Origin: Burkholderiaceae bacterium
GTDB taxonomy: Bacteria; Pseudomonadota; Gammaproteobacteria; Burkholderiales; Burkholderiaceae_C
Length of the DNA: 64,000 nt
Assembly: GCA_030123545.1 (NCBI GenBank)
Contig: CP126124.1
Span: 62,001-126,000 of the forward strand
Reading direction: 5' to 3'
Shown here: positions 34,974 to 43,300 of the stretch, piece by piece
How positions within the stretch are numbered: position 1 is the stretch's first letter
How the letters are laid out: each line of letters begins with the position of its first letter
Notes under the pieces: model-generated
The model's database searches: none
What the model was told of the DNA's origin: nothing
The model's input: the letters and a program-made list of their open reading frames with translations, nothing else
Position numbers and translations under genes: made by a program

Positions 34974-35867
34974 ATGTTCGAGAAAACCGCCGCCGTCTTC
35001 CTCTACGCCGTCAGCCCCGTGCACATGGGCGCTGGCCAGGCCGTCGATGTGATCGACAACCCCATCCAGCGCGAGCGCCACACCAAACACCCGTGCTTTG
35101 CCGGTTCCGGCATCAAGGGCGCGGTGCGCCACAGCTACCAGGCGCTGGGCGGCGACGAGGCCGACATCGCCCGCCTGCTCGGCCCCGACTCCAACAGCGG
35201 CGACCTGCACGCCGGCGCCGTCAGCTTTGGCGACGCGCAAATGCTGGCGCTGCCGGTGCGCAGCTTGAAGGGCAGCTACGTCTATGCCACCTGCCCGCAA
35301 GCCCTGGCGCGCGCCCAGCGCCTGTTGGCGCTGACCGGCAGCAAGGCCGAATGGCCCGGCGTGAAGGTTCAGGATGGTGCCTGCCTGATCGCCAACCCGG
35401 ACCTGCTGTCGGGCGACAAGCTGCACCTGGAAGCCTTTGAGTACAGCGCCAAGGCCAGCGAAGACTTGGCAAAAATCGCCGCTGATCTGGCAACCCGCGC
35501 CCTGCCTGTGGGCGAGGCCTACCAGTTCTTTGCCGGCAAGCTGACAACCGACCTGGTGCTGCTATCCGACACCGACTTTGGCTACTTCGCGCAGAACGCC
35601 ATGCTGGTCGAGCCGCATGTGCGCATCGATCCTGAAACCGGCACCGCCAGCGACGGCGGCCTGTTCTACACCGAGAACCTGCCGCCCGAATCACTCTTGA
35701 TCGCCCCGCTGATGGCCAGCCAGACGCGCACCGGCAAGCGGGACAACCACCTGCAAGCCGAAGAGGTGTTTGCCAAGCTGCGCCCCTTGCTCGATGGCCG
35801 CCTGCTACAAATCGGCGGCGACGCCACGACAGGTCGTGGCCTGGTTCTGGCCAAAGTGGAGGGTTGA
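34974..35867 (+). CDS. cmr4: Type III-B CRISPR protein Cmr4 (target RNA-cleaving backbone subunit)
   Basis: Cas7-like subunit, several copies of which line the crRNA and cut target RNA at 6-nt intervals; 297 residues. The N-terminal stretch AVSPVHMGAGQAVDVIDNP then IQRERHTKHP is diagnostic. An Asp here (Asp25 or Asp28) would be the cleavage residue by analogy with archaeal Cmr4. GSGIKGAVRHSYQAL and the C-terminal IGGDATTGRGLV glycine loop are present. Confidence 0.95.
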   Translation: MFEKTAAVFLYAVSPVHMGAGQAVDVIDNPIQRERHTKHPCFAGSGIKGAVRHSYQALGGDEADIARLLGPDSNSGDLHAGAVSFGDAQMLALPVRSLKGSYVYATCPQALARAQRLLALTGSKAEWPGVKVQDGACLIANPDLLSGDKLHLEAFEYSAKASEDLAKIAADLATRALPVGEAYQFFAGKLTTDLVLLSDTDFGYFAQNAMLVEPHVRIDPETGTASDGGLFYTENLPPESLLIAPLMASQTRTGKRDNHLQAEEVFAKLRPLLDGRLLQIGGDATTGRGLVLAKVEG

Positions 35868-35870
35868 GCC

Positions 35871-36242
35871 ATGAGCAAGCCTACCCTGGAACAACAACGC
35901 GCCCAAAACGCCTGGCAGGCCTGCGAGCGCTACAGCAAAGACCATGTCAACGCCGCCAAAGGCCTGCCCGCGCTCATCATGAACAGCGGTCTGATGCAGG
36001 TGCTGGCCTTCTGCCACGAAAAAGGCAAGGCCCAGGCCACGGTGGCAGATCACCTGCGCGCCTGGCTGGCCGGGCGCTTTGAATGCTTCAAGAAAAACGC
36101 CGAATTCAGCGCCTTCATGCAGGCACTGATGCAGGCCGGCCCCGCCGACTACCAGGCCATCAACGCCGAAGCCTTCGCCTGGCTCAAATGGTTGCGCCAG
36201 ATGGCCGCTGCGCGCAACAAGACCGACAGCAAAGGGGAATAA
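35871..36242 (+). CDS. cmr5: Type III-B CRISPR small subunit Cmr5
   Basis: Small alpha-helical subunit that stacks along the Cmr4 filament; 123 residues. Typical features are the N-terminal LEQQRAQNAWQAC, GLPALIMNSGLMQVLAFC and the C-terminal EAFAWLKWLRQMAAA. It lies three bases from each neighbour, so it is clearly part of the cmr operon. Confidence 0.93.
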   Translation: MSKPTLEQQRAQNAWQACERYSKDHVNAAKGLPALIMNSGLMQVLAFCHEKGKAQATVADHLRAWLAGRFECFKKNAEFSAFMQALMQAGPADYQAINAEAFAWLKWLRQMAAARNKTDSKGE

Positions 36243-36245
36243 GCC

Positions 36246-37529
36246 ATGCCCATTGCCGCCGTACCTCGCTACCTGGGCCAGGACTTCAGCAGCGCCTCGC
36301 CGGGGCTGCGCTTTGGCATGTATTTGCCGCTGTGGGGCGTGAACCGCCGCACGCGTGAACTGCTGTGGAGCACCAGCGATCTTGACTACGCCGTGCGCGG
36401 GCAGCAGCGCGAAGAGCGCGAAATCAAGGTGGAGAACAAAGTCACTGCTCTGCAGCAAGCGTGCAAGCTGAGCACGATTGACAAGAACACCATGAAAGCC
36501 CTGGCCCAGCGCCAGGCCCACAGCGCGCAAGCCACGCCAGACGTGCTCACGCTCGACGTCATCGCCACCGCTCCCTTCACCACCGGCCTGGGCAACGAAC
36601 ACCCGCTGGAAAACGGCTTTGCTTTCCTGAACCCCTACGGCCTGCCCTACCTGCCGGGCAGCGGTATCAAGGGCGTGCTGCGCCGGGCCGCGCGCGAGCT
36701 GTCCGGCGGCGAATGGGGCGACACGCACGGCTGGAGCGACGAGGCTATCCACCTGCTCGGGCGCATCGAACTCTCGACCATCGACGTTCTCTTTGGCCGT
36801 GAGACCGAAGATGGCGACAGCGAGCATGTACGCGGCGCCTTGAGTTTTTGGGACGCCATCCCGCAAATCCCCGGCGACAGCCTGGCGGTGGACGTGATGA
36901 CGCCGCATCAGAGCCATTACTACCAGCCGCAGCGCAAGGAGCGTAAAAGCCGCGACAGCACCAGCCCGCATGACAGCGGCGCACCCAACCCCATCAGCTT
37001 CCTCACCGTGCCGCCGGGCACCGGCTTTGCTTTTCATGTGGTGTGCGACCTGGCCCACCTCACGCGCCTGGCGCCCGACTTGGCGCACGAGCAGCGCTGG
37101 CAAACCCTGCTCGCCGCCGCCTTCGAGCATGCCTTTGAATGGCTGGGCTTTGGCGCCAAGACCGCCGTGGGCTACGGTGCCATGCAGGTCAACGAGCGTG
37201 CCCGCCACCAGCGCCAGCAAGCACAAGCCCAGGCCGCCAAGGCCCAGCAAATCGCCAGCCTCTCGCCTGCGCAGCAGCGCATTGCCGCCTTTGTCGATGC
37301 CCTGCGCAGCCAGCATGAGCAATACCCCAAGTTCAAGGACAAGCCCAACGGCAGCTACCACGGCAAGGCGCGCGAGCTGGCCAAGGCGGCGCACGAAGGT
37401 GCGGACTGGAGCGCCGAGGAGAAACTCGCTGCTGCCCAGGCCATCGAAGAATGGCTGCCAAAGCTGGTGGCGGTGGACATCAAGGACGAGCGTAAAAAGC
37501 TCAAACTCTCTGCGCTTAAAGGCCAATGA
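36246..37529 (+). CDS. cmr6: Type III-B CRISPR RAMP protein Cmr6
   Basis: Cas7-like subunit at the 3' end of the Cmr complex; 427 residues. The signature PYLPGSGIKGVLRRAARELSGGEWGD is clear, and LGFGAKTAVGYGAM is the RAMP glycine-rich loop. The C-terminal ~110 residues form a charged helical tail (RQQAQAQAAKAQQIASL..., ending KKLKLSALKGQ). The stop overlaps the cas6 start by ATGA. Confidence 0.94.
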   Translation: MPIAAVPRYLGQDFSSASPGLRFGMYLPLWGVNRRTRELLWSTSDLDYAVRGQQREEREIKVENKVTALQQACKLSTIDKNTMKALAQRQAHSAQATPDVLTLDVIATAPFTTGLGNEHPLENGFAFLNPYGLPYLPGSGIKGVLRRAARELSGGEWGDTHGWSDEAIHLLGRIELSTIDVLFGRETEDGDSEHVRGALSFWDAIPQIPGDSLAVDVMTPHQSHYYQPQRKERKSRDSTSPHDSGAPNPISFLTVPPGTGFAFHVVCDLAHLTRLAPDLAHEQRWQTLLAAAFEHAFEWLGFGAKTAVGYGAMQVNERARHQRQQAQAQAAKAQQIASLSPAQQRIAAFVDALRSQHEQYPKFKDKPNGSYHGKARELAKAAHEGADWSAEEKLAAAQAIEEWLPKLVAVDIKDERKKLKLSALKGQ

Positions 37530-38431
37530 CTACCGCCAAGCTGCCCCTCACCCGCGTGCATCTCATCGCACGCGCCGAGGCCCCGCTGCAGCTGCCGCCC
37601 TACGCCGGCTCCATGCTGCGCGGCGCGTTTGGCCACGCACTGTTGGCGCTGTCACCGCTACCGCATGCAGATGGCAATCCCTGCGCCCTGCACGCCAGTT
37701 GCCCTTATTGCCAGCTCTTTGCCGCGCCGCCCCTGCCCGGGCACAGCCTGCAAAAGTTCAGCCACATGCCCCAGCCCTATGTGATCGAGCCGCCAACAAA
37801 TGGAGCGCAGCGCTTGGCTGCCGGGCAGACCTTTGGCTTTGGCCTGGTGCTCATCGGCCGCGCGCTGGTCCTGCACGCCACGGTGGCTCAGGCCTGGCAG
37901 CGGGCGCTGCGCACTGGTTTGGGCGCAGGCCACGCGCCCTGCACCTTGCTTGAAATTCAAGATGAAAAGGAACTGGAGCCCTTATATGACAAGCGCAAGC
38001 AGCTATCAAATTTGAGTAACTCGGCAACGAGCGCCACGCTGCACTTTCACACACCGCTGCGCCTACAGGTACAGGGCAAGCCGGCGCGCGCAGGGCAGAT
38101 CACCGCACGCGACCTGCTCATTGCCCTGGCGCGGCGCCACCAGCTCTTGCGCGACGTGCACCTGGGCGCAGGCGCACCGCAATACGACTTCAAAGCCCTC
38201 GCCCTGCAGGCCCAGGCCATCGAGCTGCACGCCCAAGACCTGCGCTGGTTCGACTGGGGCCGCTACTCGCAGCGCCAGCAGCAGGAGATGAAGCTCGGCG
38301 GCCTGCTCGGCTCCATCACGTTGCGCGGCGATCTGGCTCCCTTTGCCGAATTGCTGCACCTTGGCCAATGGCTGCATGTAGGCAAGAACGCCACCATGGG
38401 GCTGGGGGGCTACACGCTGCAAGCCTCATGA
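37526..38431 (+). CDS. cas6: CRISPR pre-crRNA endoribonuclease Cas6
   Basis: Cuts the repeat RNA to make crRNAs; 301 residues. The N-terminal RAMP-like PPYAGSMLRGAFGHALLAL, a Cys-containing CALHASCPYCQLF and the C-terminal HLGQWLHVGKNATMGLGGYTL glycine loop identify it. Residues around 145-170 (EIQDEKELEPLYDKRKQLSNL) come from an AT-rich stretch matching a repeat motif also found between rpoB and rpoC. It looks like an in-frame insertion. The ATGA stop overlaps the start of the relic that follows. Confidence 0.88.
   Translation: MTTAKLPLTRVHLIARAEAPLQLPPYAGSMLRGAFGHALLALSPLPHADGNPCALHASCPYCQLFAAPPLPGHSLQKFSHMPQPYVIEPPTNGAQRLAAGQTFGFGLVLIGRALVLHATVAQAWQRALRTGLGAGHAPCTLLEIQDEKELEPLYDKRKQLSNLSNSATSATLHFHTPLRLQVQGKPARAGQITARDLLIALARRHQLLRDVHLGAGAPQYDFKALALQAQAIELHAQDLRWFDWGRYSQRQQQEMKLGGLLGSITLRGDLAPFAELLHLGQWLHVGKNATMGLGGYTLQAS
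37950..38022. repeat. AT-rich repeat motif inside cas6 (copy 2)
   Basis: Base composition drops sharply here. CAAGCGCAAGCAGCTATCAAA is the reverse complement of a TTTGATAGCTGCTTGCGCTTG-type motif, 18 bases of which match 4085-4105 with about two differences. It is read in frame without a stop. Confidence 0.5.
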
Positions 38432-38857
38432 AATTCATCCACGCCGCAGACATCCACCTCGACAGCCCCCTGATCGGCCTGTCGGCCTACCCCGACGCCC
38501 CCGCCGCGCGCGTGCGCACGGCCACGCGCGAGGCGCTGGATAGGCTGGTGGTCCGCGCCATCGACTAGCAGGTGGATTTCATGGTGATCGCGCGACGAGG
38601 TATATGACGGCGACTGGAAGGACTCCAACGCCGGCCTGCTTTTCGTGCGCCAGATGGGGCGCCTGCGCCAAGCTGGCATACCCTTCATCGCCGACGACCT
38701 GTTCATCAACGTCGACGATGGCCGCACTCTGGCGGGGCTCGAGGTGCTTGGCGAGCTTTCGCGGCAGCAGCAGGTGATTGTTCTCACGCACCCCGAGCAC
38801 TTGGTTCCACTGGCGCAAGCGGCTCTCGGCACGACTCTGAACGTCGTACGGATGTAG
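38428..38857 (+). pseudogene. Relic: SbcD/Mre11-like exonuclease N-terminus fused to a YhaN/SbcC-like ATPase C-terminus
   Basis: The first 46 codons, MKFIHAADIHLDSPLIGLSAYP onward, are the metallophosphoesterase start of an SbcD/YhaO-like nuclease. They end at TAG (38566-38568), where Glu would be expected before QVDFMVIA. A frameshift near 38590-38600 follows, then YDGDWKDSNAGLLFVRQMG and RLRQAGIP continue the nuclease. Directly after, FIADDLFINVDDGRTLAGLEV and VIVLTHPEHL belong to the C-terminal Walker B/H-loop region of a YhaN/SbcC-type ATPase, ending TLNVVRM. So two genes have collapsed by an internal deletion and then decayed. Confidence 0.75.
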
Positions 38858-39024
38858 GTGCGAGCGCCAGCCAAGCTGCCGTGCCTTGCGCGCGTTTCAT
38901 ATCGAATAGTCATCGGCCCAGACGCCCCTGCTGCCGGCAAGCTTGTCAGACGACGGAGCTTCCGGCGCCCCCAAGATAATCACGCCTCGTACGTGAATAC
39001 CTGCACCGCGCAGAGCGCCTCCTC

Positions 39025-39315
39025 ATGACCACCTGGTTCGTCAGCCGTCACCCCGGCGCCCTGCACTGGATGACCCAGCATGGCCCCGGGTTCGACCGAC
39101 ACACAATCCACCTCGATACCGCCCATCTGCAGCCAGGCGACGTTGTCATGGGCACGCTGCCCGTCAACCTGGCCGCGCAGGTTTGCGCGCGCGGGGCGGC
39201 TTGCTGGCATTTGGCACTTGCGCTGCCTGCCGAAGCACGCGGGCGTGAACTTGGTGCCGAGGACCTCGCGGCGTTGGGTGCTAACCTGCAACGGTTCGAC
39301 GTTCGTTGTCTTTGA
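39025..39315 (+). CDS. csx16: CRISPR-associated protein Csx16
   Basis: 96 residues. The start MTTWFVSRHPGALHWMTQHG, then GDVVMGTLPVNLAAQVCARGA and LALPAEARGRELGAEDL, match the Csx16 (VVA1548) family found only next to type III systems. Csx16 has been proposed as a cyclic oligoadenylate ring nuclease; I treat this as probable, not proven. It sits 19 bases before the Can2-like nuclease gene, consistent with control of that signal. Confidence 0.88.
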   Translation: MTTWFVSRHPGALHWMTQHGPGFDRHTIHLDTAHLQPGDVVMGTLPVNLAAQVCARGAACWHLALALPAEARGRELGAEDLAALGANLQRFDVRCL

Positions 39316-39334
39316 TCTGCCCTCCGTGCCTGCC

Positions 39335-40492
39335 GTGTCCACACAGATCTGCCTCGTCTCGCAACAAGCCGCCGCAAACCTGCTGCCGGCCCTCGACCCG
39401 ACGCTCAAACCTGAGAAAGTCGTTCTCGTTGTCACCCGCAAGATGCAGTCGCAGGCGGCATACCTGGGTGCCGTTTTCAAGGAAGGCGGCATCAAGGTCG
39501 AGTATCTGAAATTGGACAACGAACGGGACTATGACCAAATCGCCAATGCCCTGATGGAACTAGACAAGAGCCTGGGTGATGACACCGTGACGCTCAACAT
39601 CACCGGTGGCACCAAGCTCATGTCGGTGGCCGCGCAGTTCGCGGCCGACGCCAATGGCTGGAGCATGTTTTATGTGGATGCGGATACTGATCAGGTGATC
39701 TGGTTCGGGCCAGCGAAAAAGCCGCCACAGCAACTGCGGGAGCAATTGCGATTGCCCCACTATCTGCGCAGCTACGGTTTTTCATTGGCTGACAGGCCTC
39801 AACGAACCCAAGCCAACTCTGCCCAGCAGCAGCTGACGCAAAACCTAGTGACGCAGGTCGGCAGCCTCGAAGACGCCATCACCACGCTCAACGCGCTCGC
39901 CCAGGACACGGAAAACCGCCGCAGCCTCAGCGTGCAGCTCAACGCGTGGCAGCGTGACAGCCGCAGCCTTGATGTGCTGCTGCGCGACTTTGAGCACGCG
40001 AACATGCTAACGCTCGACGGCGATCGCATCCACTTCCCCAGCGAGTCCGCGCGCGCCTTCGTCAAGGGAGGATGGCTAGAACTGCACGCCATCAACGTCG
40101 TGCACCAGATGACCGGCCCCCTGGGCATCCGCGACAAGGCCGTCAATCTGGAAATCACCGACGAAGCCAGCGGCGCGCGCAACGAACTGGACATTGCCTT
40201 CATGGCGCGCAACCGCTTGTTCGTCATCGAATGCAAGACCGCACGCATCGACCGCGCGCAAGGCGGCGATAGCCGTGTGAGCGCTCCAAAGGCCAACGAC
40301 ACACTGTTCAAACTCTCCGACAACTGCCGCCGCATCGGTGGCCTGGGTACGCGCGGCATGCTGCTCACCTATCGCAAACTACGTGAGCCCGAACTGCAAT
40401 TGGCCCGTGGGTTGGGCATTGCTGTCGTCGCCGGTTCGGACATCGCCCGCCTGGCCGAGAAACTCAGGGACTGGGTGCGACCCGCCGTCTGA
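39335..40492 (+). CDS. can2: CARF-domain nuclease of the Can2/Card1 type (DUF1887)
   Basis: Predicted cA4-activated nuclease; 385 residues. The N-terminal CARF domain contains LNITGGTKLMS (residues 87-97), the ligand-binding loop typical of Card1/Can2. The C-terminal PD-(D/E)xK nuclease has Asp286 in ELDIAFMARN, then Glu299 and Lys301 in FVIECKTARID; all three are intact. Characterised relatives degrade DNA and/or RNA when cA4 binds, causing dormancy or phage arrest. The start is a GTG (39335) that gives MSTQICLVSQQAAANL; longer frames overlap csx16. Confidence 0.88.
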   Translation: MSTQICLVSQQAAANLLPALDPTLKPEKVVLVVTRKMQSQAAYLGAVFKEGGIKVEYLKLDNERDYDQIANALMELDKSLGDDTVTLNITGGTKLMSVAAQFAADANGWSMFYVDADTDQVIWFGPAKKPPQQLREQLRLPHYLRSYGFSLADRPQRTQANSAQQQLTQNLVTQVGSLEDAITTLNALAQDTENRRSLSVQLNAWQRDSRSLDVLLRDFEHANMLTLDGDRIHFPSESARAFVKGGWLELHAINVVHQMTGPLGIRDKAVNLEITDEASGARNELDIAFMARNRLFVIECKTARIDRAQGGDSRVSAPKANDTLFKLSDNCRRIGGLGTRGMLLTYRKLREPELQLARGLGIAVVAGSDIARLAEKLRDWVRPAV

Positions 40493-40502
40493 ACGCCGCC
40501 CC

Positions 40503-41612
40503 ATGCCCAAGAGCTATTTCCGCCGCATCCTGCTAGCCGTCACGGGCCTCTCGCCGCAGATCCTTACCGAAACCCTCTACGCGTTGGGCGTGGCGCATAA
40601 CACTGGCCACACCGCCTTCATTCCAACCGAAGTTCACCTTGTCACGACCGACAGCGGCGCGCGACTGGCGCGAACCGCCCTGCTGCATCCCGATGGCGGT
40701 CAATTCCATGCGTTGCTGGCCGACTATCCCCAACTGGGCCAGCCCGTATTCAATGAACGTCACATCCACGTGATCCGCGACGGCGCCGGTGATCCGCTCG
40801 CGGACATCCGTACTCCCGAGCAGAATGCGCTGGCCGCCGACAGCATTACTGCACTCATGAGCGAACTCACCCGCGACGACGACGCGCAACTGCACGTCTC
40901 GATTGCGGGCGGGCGCAAGACCATGGGCTTTTATCTCGGTTACGCGTTTTCGCTCTTTGCCCGGCCGCAGGACGAACTTTCCCACGTGCTGGTCTCCAGC
41001 CCATTTGAAGGACATCCCGAATTCTTCTTTCCGCCCGCCACGCCGCGGCGGCTGGCCACACGTGACGGCCAGCACATCGACACCGCCGACGCCTCCATCA
41101 CCCTGGCGCGCATTCCGGTTGTGCGCCTGCGTCACGGCCAGCCTCAGGCGCTGCTCGATCGTCAGGCAAGCTTTGGCGAAACCGTTGCCGCAATCCAGCG
41201 CAGCCTTGAACCGCCGCATCTGCTGATCGACCTCAACCAGCAGCGCGTTGAATGCGGGGGCAAAGCAGTGCAATTGGCGCCTGCGCTGCTTGCTTGGCTG
41301 GCCTGGTGGGCACAAAGCGCTTTGCAAGGGCGCGGTTCGCAAAGCTGGCTCAGCGCCGACCCGCAAGAATTTCTGGCTCTGTATGAACGCGTCGTCACCG
41401 TCGACGCCGTCGCGTACGAGAACGCTCGGGCGCGCCTGAAAGACGGCATGGAGAAAGAGTTCTTCCAGCAGAACAACGCCAAGCTCGAACGCCAGCTCAA
41501 GACTCAGCTCGGCTTGGCCGCCAGCCCGTATCTTCTGGCCACAATCGGCAAGCGCCCGCACACCGCTCGCTATCTCAGCGTTGATCCTAAGTTCATAGAC
41601 CTTCGATGCTGA
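40503..41612 (+). CDS. NE0113-family CARF protein, candidate ring nuclease
   Basis: 369 residues. The N-terminal CARF domain has RRILLAVTGLSPQILTETLYAL and HVSIAGGRKTMGFYLGYAFSLF, the hallmarks of the CRISPR-associated NE0113 (TIGR02584/PF09623) family. Some databases label it a Csm6-type ring nuclease. The Ser of TGLSPQ and Lys of GGRKTMG are placed like the catalytic Ser/Lys of the Sso2081 ring nuclease. The C-terminal half is helical (LAPALLAWLAWWAQ, AYENARARLKDGMEKEF) without a HEPN R-x4-H motif, so RNase activity is unlikely. It lies ten bases after can2. Confidence 0.82.
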   Translation: MPKSYFRRILLAVTGLSPQILTETLYALGVAHNTGHTAFIPTEVHLVTTDSGARLARTALLHPDGGQFHALLADYPQLGQPVFNERHIHVIRDGAGDPLADIRTPEQNALAADSITALMSELTRDDDAQLHVSIAGGRKTMGFYLGYAFSLFARPQDELSHVLVSSPFEGHPEFFFPPATPRRLATRDGQHIDTADASITLARIPVVRLRHGQPQALLDRQASFGETVAAIQRSLEPPHLLIDLNQQRVECGGKAVQLAPALLAWLAWWAQSALQGRGSQSWLSADPQEFLALYERVVTVDAVAYENARARLKDGMEKEFFQQNNAKLERQLKTQLGLAASPYLLATIGKRPHTARYLSVDPKFIDLRC

Positions 41613-41870
41613 ATACCGGGTGCCCGGCGGCGCGGGAACGCTTCAACCTGTTACTCCACATCCACCAGCACGCACAAGTGGGCGACTGCTCCGCGCAACG
41701 CTGAAGCCATCGCGCCGCTTGTTTGCTGCAGATGCCGTCGGGGAACGGCTTTTGCCAGCATCAAACTCTGGGCACACCACCGAACCTGTTCTGGTTGGCA
41801 AGCTTGCGATCGCTCTTGCCACGGTTTGCAGGTAACAAAATCGCCCAACCACACCCTCCCACATTGCCTC
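41613..41870 (+). other. Spacer between effector and adaptation genes
   Basis: 258 bases with no credible gene on either strand. It may hold a promoter for the cas2-cas1-cas2 unit; none is evident by eye. Confidence 0.35.
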
Positions 41871-42149
41871 ATGGCTCGAACCCTCTATCTGGTGGCCTAC
41901 GACATATGCGAACCGCGACGTCTGGCGCGCGTCACGCGCTACTTCAACAGCTGGCGCGTGGCCGGGCAAAAGTCCGTGCCTGAAATCTGGGTCACCGCTG
42001 CCGAAATGACCGCGATCGAGGCGGACCTGCCGCACCTGCTGGATACAAGCACCGACCGCCTGCAAGTCATCGCCCTTGACCCGCGCATGCAGCCGCGCTG
42101 CCTTGGGCAAGCCGCCACCTTCAGCGCGACCCACTTTTGCATCACCTGA
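41871..42149 (+). CDS. cas2: CRISPR adaptation protein Cas2 (first copy)
   Basis: 92 residues. The ferredoxin-like start TLYLVAYDICEPRRLARVTRYF has the conserved Asp after the first strand, followed by QKSVPEIWVTAAEM. It is a different sequence from the second Cas2 at 43301-43600 and lies 83 bases before cas1. Confidence 0.85.
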   Translation: MARTLYLVAYDICEPRRLARVTRYFNSWRVAGQKSVPEIWVTAAEMTAIEADLPHLLDTSTDRLQVIALDPRMQPRCLGQAATFSATHFCIT

Positions 42150-42232
42150 GCCCCATTTGCAACTGCAGACCTCAATACGCCCGCGCAGGCGGTGTCGCGA
42201 CCACAGACACGCTGTACGGGGAGCCCCGCATC

Positions 42233-43273
42233 ATGAGCACCCTCTTCGTTGATCGCCGCGACATCGAGCTCGAACATGACGACGGCGCCTTGGTCATCAG
42301 GGATCGAGGCACCCGCATCGGCACCGTGCCACTCGCGCCTATCACGCGCGTCTTTCTTCGTGGCAGCGTCACCTTGCGAACCAGCGTTCTGGGCCACCTG
42401 GGCGAGCGCGGTATCGGCGTGGTCATCCTCTCGGGTCGTAAGGGACAGGCCACGCTGTTCTTCGGACGCCCGCACAACGACGCCCGCCTGCGCGTGGAAC
42501 AATGCCGCCGCAGCCTGGATGTCAGCTTTTGCTTGGCCTACGCGCGCAGGCTCGTCCACCGCAAACTGGAGGGGCAGCATCAATGGCTTGGCGCGCTGCG
42601 CGACCCGTACCCCCGGGCGCGCTATGCCTTGACCCAGGCCATGCGCCAGTTGCAAGACCAGCAGTCCCGTCTGCCTCGCGCCGTTGACCTGGACAGTCTG
42701 CGCGGCCAAGAAGGTGCCGCCGCCTGCGCATACTTTGACGGCTTACGCGCAGTGTTGCCAGCCAGCCTGGGCTTCAACGAGCGGAACCGGCGGCCTCCGC
42801 GCGACCCCTTCAACGCACTGCTGTCGCTCACCTACACCCTCACGCACGCCGAAACCGCGTTGGCGCTGCATGCCGCAGGGCTTGATCCCTGCGTGGGGTT
42901 CTATCACCAGATCAGCCACGCACGCGAATCACTTGCCTGCGACGTGATGGAAGCAGTACGCCCTCTCGCCGACCGCTTTTGCCTGGAACTGGTAGCCCGG
43001 CAAACCCTTACCAGCGAGCACTTTGGAAACAGCGAAGCCGGATGCCTGCTTGGCAAGGCCGGGCGCACACGCTACTACAGCGCCTACGAAGATCACGCGC
43101 CTGCGCTGCGCAGAGCGATACAGGAAGAAGTCAAGTATCTGGCGCGGCACGTCGCCCCAGAGCTGCCTGAGCCCAGTGCCTACATCGCCCCATGGATTCC
43201 CAGCCCGCACAGCCAGACGCCCGAGGAGGGCGTCGATAACACTGACAGCCGAGGCGCCGACTCCTCCACATGA
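42233..43273 (+). CDS. cas1: CRISPR integrase Cas1
   Basis: Integrates new spacers at the leader end of the array; 346 residues. The N-terminal beta domain begins MSTLFVDRRDIELEHDDGALVI. The metal-binding catalytic residues are Glu160 (RGQEGAAACAYF), His225 (GFYHQISHARES) and Asp237 (LACDVMEAVRPLAD), all intact. The C-terminal tail is acidic and Ser/Thr-rich. No reverse transcriptase or Cas4 domain is fused or nearby. Confidence 0.96.
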   Translation: MSTLFVDRRDIELEHDDGALVIRDRGTRIGTVPLAPITRVFLRGSVTLRTSVLGHLGERGIGVVILSGRKGQATLFFGRPHNDARLRVEQCRRSLDVSFCLAYARRLVHRKLEGQHQWLGALRDPYPRARYALTQAMRQLQDQQSRLPRAVDLDSLRGQEGAAACAYFDGLRAVLPASLGFNERNRRPPRDPFNALLSLTYTLTHAETALALHAAGLDPCVGFYHQISHARESLACDVMEAVRPLADRFCLELVARQTLTSEHFGNSEAGCLLGKAGRTRYYSAYEDHAPALRRAIQEEVKYLARHVAPELPEPSAYIAPWIPSPHSQTPEEGVDNTDSRGADSST

Positions 43274-43300
43274 CCCAGCCCGCAGCCGCGGGTTCAATAC

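Noticed and set aside
40503..41612. Calling the NE0113-family gene a Csm6 ribonuclease effector
   Set aside because: No HEPN R-x4-H motif is visible in the C-terminal half; the ring-nuclease reading fits the visible residues better.
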